Shown here piece by piece: positions 5,215-7,792 of a DNA stretch of 7,792 nt. The DNA is taken from positions 1-7,792 of the forward strand of contig JACNLN010000047.1 in the NCBI GenBank assembly GCA_014381485.1, given 5' to 3'. Position 1 is the stretch's first letter; every line of letters starts with the position of its first letter. A program made the translations under genes and the position numbers. Under the pieces are notes generated by a model that was not told the origin of the DNA, made no database searches, and saw nothing but the letters and a program-made list of their open reading frames with translations. The stretch is from Fidelibacterota bacterium. GTDB taxonomy: Bacteria > Fidelibacterota > Marinisomatia > Marinisomatales > CAZVFT01.

Positions 5215-6177
5215 ATGACAAAAGCATTAGTAACTGGAGCTGTGGGACAAATTGGTTCTGAATTGACGTTGGCTCTTCGGGAAAGATACGGTAGTGACAA
5301 TGTTATCGCAACAGGTCATAAGACGGAACCAGGTGAAACACTGTTGAATTCGGGTCCATTTCATTTTATCAATTGTTCCAAAATTGACACTGTTGCAGAA
5401 GTAGTAAAAAACTACAAGGTGAATACTATCTATCATCTTGCAGCGATACTCTCAGCCGTGGCGGAAGCCAAGCCACAACTTGCCTGGGAGGTAAATATTA
5501 ATGGTCTTTATAACGTTTTGGAAGTTGCTCGTGAGTATGGATGTTCACTGTTTACACCCAGTTCTATTGGCGCTTTTGGTCCAACGACTCCCCTCGATAA
5601 TACTCCACAGAATACGATACAGCGCCCCAATACAATGTACGGTGTTACCAAAGTTGCAGGTGAATTATTGTGTGATTATTATTACAAACGGTTTGGTGTG
5701 GACACTCGTGGCGTGCGGTATCCCGGTATCATTTCAAATGAGACATTACCGGGAGGTGGTACTACTGATTATGCAGTAGAAATCTATTACGAAGCAATCA
5801 AACATAAGAGGTACACCTGCTACATCAAAGCAGGGACATTTTTGGATATGATGTATATGCCTGATGCCATAAAAGCAGCTATTGATATTATGGAAGTTGA
5901 CCCAGACAAGTTGATACACAGAAATGCATTCAATGTAACTGCTATGAGTTTTGATCCGGAAATCATTGCTGCTGAAATTAAAAAGATAATACCGGAATTC
6001 ACGATGGATTATGATATTGATTCCGTAAAACAGGCAATCGCCGAATCATGGCCAAACAATATGGATGATAGTACCGCTCGTGAAGAGTGGGGATGGAATC
6101 CCGAATACGATCTTGAAGCTATGACAAAAGATATGATTGAAGTCTTGTCTAAAAAATTAAAATCTAAGGAGGAATAA
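5215..6177 (+). CDS. tdh: NAD-dependent L-threonine 3-dehydrogenase, short-chain dehydrogenase/epimerase type
   Basis: It oxidises L-threonine with NAD+ to 2-amino-3-ketobutyrate. The 320-aa protein is of the extended SDR (UDP-sugar-epimerase-like) class, unrelated to the zinc-dependent Tdh of E. coli. The Rossmann motif GAVGQIG is at 8-14. The active site has S116/S117 (PSSIGAFGP) and Y142-x3-K146 (YGVTK). Features specific to this dehydrogenase rather than a sugar epimerase are RYPGIIS (168-174), PGGGTTDYAVEIY (179-191), SWPNNMDDSTAR (278-289) and EWGWNP. It is the first gene of the right block and is followed without any gap by kbl, the next enzyme of the pathway, which makes the assignment firm. 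No sequence damage is visible. Confusion with a nucleotide-sugar epimerase is unlikely. Confidence 0.95.
   Translation: MTKALVTGAVGQIGSELTLALRERYGSDNVIATGHKTEPGETLLNSGPFHFINCSKIDTVAEVVKNYKVNTIYHLAAILSAVAEAKPQLAWEVNINGLYNVLEVAREYGCSLFTPSSIGAFGPTTPLDNTPQNTIQRPNTMYGVTKVAGELLCDYYYKRFGVDTRGVRYPGIISNETLPGGGTTDYAVEIYYEAIKHKRYTCYIKAGTFLDMMYMPDAIKAAIDIMEVDPDKLIHRNAFNVTAMSFDPEIIAAEIKKIIPEFTMDYDIDSVKQAIAESWPNNMDDSTAREEWGWNPEYDLEAMTKDMIEVLSKKLKSKEE
6166..6172 (+). promoter_or_regulatory. Shine-Dalgarno site of kbl inside the tdh end
   Basis: AAGGAGG overlaps the last codons of tdh and lies 5 nt before the kbl ATG at 6178. This strong site indicates efficient translation of kbl from the shared mRNA. Confidence 0.85.
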
Positions 6178-7407
6178 ATGTCAGCAACCAGGTTAGAAGT
6201 TAAATTACAGGAAGCTCTCAATGAGCTCAATGAAAAAGGTACCGCTAAAGGAGAAGAGATGGTTACTACCGGTCTGAAAGCTGCAGAGGGGAAAAAGGGA
6301 CCCCGTTACTTTATTGAAGGAGAAGGCGATAAAGAATTTATCAAAATGAATTCCAATTCTTATCTGGGTATGTCCCTTCGCAATGAGGTAATTAAGGCAG
6401 AAGAGGAGGCTGCAAAAAAATTTGGGGCCGGTCCTGGTGCTGTTAGATTTATCAGCGGTACTTACAAACCACACATCACCTTAGAAAATAAATTGGCAGA
6501 ATTCCACAGACGGGAAGAGGCCATGATTTTCAGTTCTGCCTATGTAACAAGTCTGGGAGTTATCGTTCCTTTAACCACCAAAGAAACTGTATTTATCAGT
6601 GATGAACTGAATCACAATTGCATCATTCAAGCAATGCGGTTATCCAGACCCGCAGGGAAATTCATCTATAAGCATAACGATATGGCTGATTTAGAAGCAA
6701 AACTCAAAGAAGCCATCGGGGCAGGCAAACGAGCCCTTTGTGTGACAGATGGCGTATTTAGTATGAGGGGTGACAATGCTCCTCTGGATGAATTCGTAGC
6801 AATCTCTGATAAATATTATGACGAATTCGAAGAAGGAATCATCACTATTGTTGATGATTCTCATGGAGTCGGTGCTATGGGAAAAACCGGCAGAGGGACT
6901 GAAGAATACACAGGTACGAAGGTTGACATTATTATCGGGACGTTAGGAAAGGGATTCGGAATAAACGGTGGTTATGTTGTATCTTCATCGACCATTATTC
7001 AATACCTCCGTGAAACGGCACCTATGTATATTTACTCCAATCCAATAACCGCTTCCGAAGCAGCGGCAGCGATGAAAGCCATTGAAATTCTCGACAGCCC
7101 CAGAGGGCTTGAGATATTGGAGCACTTGCGCAAGATGACCAAGCGATTCGAATCTGGCCTGAACGAAGCAGGCTTTGAAACCATAGAAGGTGCACATCCG
7201 GTTGTACCATTAATGGTTAGAGATACACAAAAAACGTCTGAACTGGTTAATTATCTCACGGAAAATGGTGTGTTAGCCACTGGATTAAATTTCCCCGTTG
7301 TTCCAAGGGGAGATGAGGAAATCAGGTTTCAGATAACTGCCGACCATACAGAATATGATATTGACGATGTGATTGGTATCTTGAAAAAATATAAAGAAAC
7401 CAGATAG
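6178..7407 (+). CDS. kbl: Glycine C-acetyltransferase (2-amino-3-ketobutyrate CoA ligase)
   Basis: This PLP enzyme cleaves 2-amino-3-ketobutyrate with CoA to glycine and acetyl-CoA, completing threonine breakdown. The 409-aa protein belongs to the alpha-oxoamine synthase group (fold-type I). PLP-binding residues are visible: H145 in ELNHN (ring stacking), S196 in GVFSMRGD, D226 and H229 in VDDSHG (as D210/H213 in E. coli Kbl), and the Schiff-base lysine K258 in GTLGKGFG. The substrate-carboxylate arginine is probably R383 in EIRFQITADHT. It starts directly after the tdh stop. BioF, HemA and serine palmitoyltransferase share this fold, but the tdh partner argues for Kbl. The length is slightly above the usual 395-400 residues because of a charged N-terminal helix. 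Confidence 0.94.
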   Translation: MSATRLEVKLQEALNELNEKGTAKGEEMVTTGLKAAEGKKGPRYFIEGEGDKEFIKMNSNSYLGMSLRNEVIKAEEEAAKKFGAGPGAVRFISGTYKPHITLENKLAEFHRREEAMIFSSAYVTSLGVIVPLTTKETVFISDELNHNCIIQAMRLSRPAGKFIYKHNDMADLEAKLKEAIGAGKRALCVTDGVFSMRGDNAPLDEFVAISDKYYDEFEEGIITIVDDSHGVGAMGKTGRGTEEYTGTKVDIIIGTLGKGFGINGGYVVSSSTIIQYLRETAPMYIYSNPITASEAAAAMKAIEILDSPRGLEILEHLRKMTKRFESGLNEAGFETIEGAHPVVPLMVRDTQKTSELVNYLTENGVLATGLNFPVVPRGDEEIRFQITADHTEYDIDDVIGILKKYKETR

Positions 7408-7434
7408 TCCTATAGGCACGCTCTTTCTAAAAGC

Positions 7435-7460
7435 AAAAAAAGGATATGTTACTCTATCCT
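7435..7460 (-). terminator. Weak intrinsic terminator-like hairpin (minus strand)
   Basis: AGGATA (7441-7446) and TATCCT (7455-7460) form a 6-bp stem with an 8-nt loop. Read on the minus strand, the stem is followed by a run of seven T, matching an intrinsic terminator. The stem is short and AT-rich, so strength is doubtful. It would end transcripts arriving from beyond the right edge. On the plus strand no T run follows, so it does not obviously serve tdh-kbl. Confidence 0.3.
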
Positions 7461-7522
7461 ATCCAAAAAACCATTTTATTCATTTAAACTGATAAATTTT
7501 TAGTCTGGATTATTCGTCACTC

Positions 7523-7651
7523 CCTCCAAAGGAGACCCTACTATGGGTCACAGGGACTCCGTGGAGGAAGAAGCCTCGGCTTAGGTCTCCCCGTGGGAGC
7601 CTCGGTGTAGCTTATGGCGAGCCTGTGTACGACCAGGGTACACGGCGAGCC
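7523..7651. repeat. GC-rich array of consecutive short hairpins (REP-like or structured RNA)
   Basis: Five or more short stems lie in tandem: CTCC-AAA-GGAG (7524-7534), GACCC-TACTAT-GGGTC (7534-7549), AAGCC-TC-GGCTT (7571-7582), CTCCC-CGT-GGGAG (7587-7599) and GTGTAC-7 nt-GTACAC (7625-7643). The last is bracketed by two exact copies of GGCGAGCC (7616-7623 and 7644-7651). The word GCCTCGG also occurs twice. The block is clearly richer in GC than its surroundings and has no open frame. It may be a REP/BIME-like intergenic repeat or a structured non-coding RNA; I cannot assign a known family. Confidence 0.55.
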
Positions 7652-7760
7652 CACAAAGAAACGCAAAGTATTGATATAATGAAGGATACAGGAATCGATA
7701 GAGAAGATATTTGTTCAGTAAAAAATTTACGCAAATTTTGGTTTTTCCTTCATGAAGCTT

Positions 7761-7780
7761 CGCCCCGATTTATCGGGGTG
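7761..7780. repeat. Strong GC hairpin near window end
   Basis: CCCCGA (7763-7768) and TCGGGG (7773-7778) pair around a TTTA loop and extend outward by a G-T and a C-G pair. This CCCCGAT/ATCGGGG type of palindrome is frequent in intergenic repeats of Bacteroidota-like genomes (inference from general familiarity). It is not followed by a T run on the plus strand. The 10-bp palindrome CTTCATGAAG (7748-7757) precedes it. Confidence 0.5.
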
Positions 7781-7792
7781 GCTGATGAATTA

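Larger units (their letters stand above)
7408..7792. other. Non-coding right edge with hairpin elements
   Basis: After kbl, 385 bases hold no convincing gene. From left to right I see an AT-rich stretch with a terminator-like hairpin on the minus strand, a GC-rich run of consecutive short hairpins (7523-7651), a CACAAAG/CGCAAAG word run (7652-7668), an AT-rich segment flanked by the 8-bp inverted words ATGAAGGA (7679-7686) and TCCTTCAT (7746-7753), and a strong GC hairpin (7761-7780). A frame opening at 7752 runs to the window end (13 codons), but it reads through the hairpin and has no ribosome-binding site. Confidence 0.6.

Noticed and set aside
5501..5779. 92-codon plus-strand frame inside tdh
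   Set aside because: It is fully contained in tdh, which has complete family motifs in its own frame.
7671..7680. TTGATATAAT as a -10 promoter box
   Set aside because: TATAAT is present at 7675-7680, but no acceptable -35 lies at the right distance and no gene follows within the window.
7752..7792. Start of a new plus-strand gene (MKLRPDLSGWLMN) at the right edge
   Set aside because: Only 13 codons are visible, no Shine-Dalgarno site precedes it, and much of it is the CCCCGA/TCGGGG hairpin. It cannot be supported without more sequence.

Overview
The window is bacterial, AT-rich chromosomal DNA holding two oppositely transcribed gene blocks. The gene complement suits a free-living Gram-negative-type bacterium of the wider FCB assemblage (Neomarinimicrobiota, Calditrichota, Ignavibacteria or relatives). 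It combines chromosomal ParA/ParB, a bactofilin with an M23 peptidase, a leading F-type ATPase cluster, a short-chain-dehydrogenase-type threonine dehydrogenase, and intergenic repeats with GCAAAG/TTTTGTG words. The lineage is an inference from gene order and repeat style; no rRNA or other marker is present.

Left block (about 4815 down to 64, minus strand): parA, parB, a membrane-anchored M23 metallopeptidase, a bactofilin, atpZ, an AtpI-like membrane protein, atpB (F0 subunit a) and atpE (F0 subunit c). Several junctions overlap (parA/parB 11 nt, M23/bactofilin 11 nt, atpZ/atpI 4 nt). The other gaps are 9 to 51 nt, so the block reads as one transcription unit. It joins chromosome segregation, cell-shape scaffold plus wall hydrolase, and the membrane sector of ATP synthase. 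The remaining ATP synthase genes are not in the window. The 63 bases after atpE look like a GC-rich repeat rather than the start of atpF.

Centre (4816 to 5214, 399 bases): a divergent intergenic region. It contains an unexplained 32-codon open frame next to the parA start, two small hairpins, and a repeat-like element with three TTTTGTG words at exact 9-nt period. No canonical parS site was found.

Right block (5215 to 7407, plus strand): a two-gene threonine degradation operon. NAD-dependent L-threonine 3-dehydrogenase (tdh) is followed with no gap by glycine C-acetyltransferase (kbl), together converting threonine to glycine and acetyl-CoA.

Right edge (7408 to 7792): non-coding. It contains a terminator-like hairpin facing the minus strand, a GC-rich run of at least five consecutive short hairpins (7523 to 7651), and a strong CCCCGA/TCGGGG hairpin near the end. 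The genes are mostly well-known families. The most interesting points are the par/M23/bactofilin/F0 linkage, the hairpin array, and the small open frame in the divergent region.
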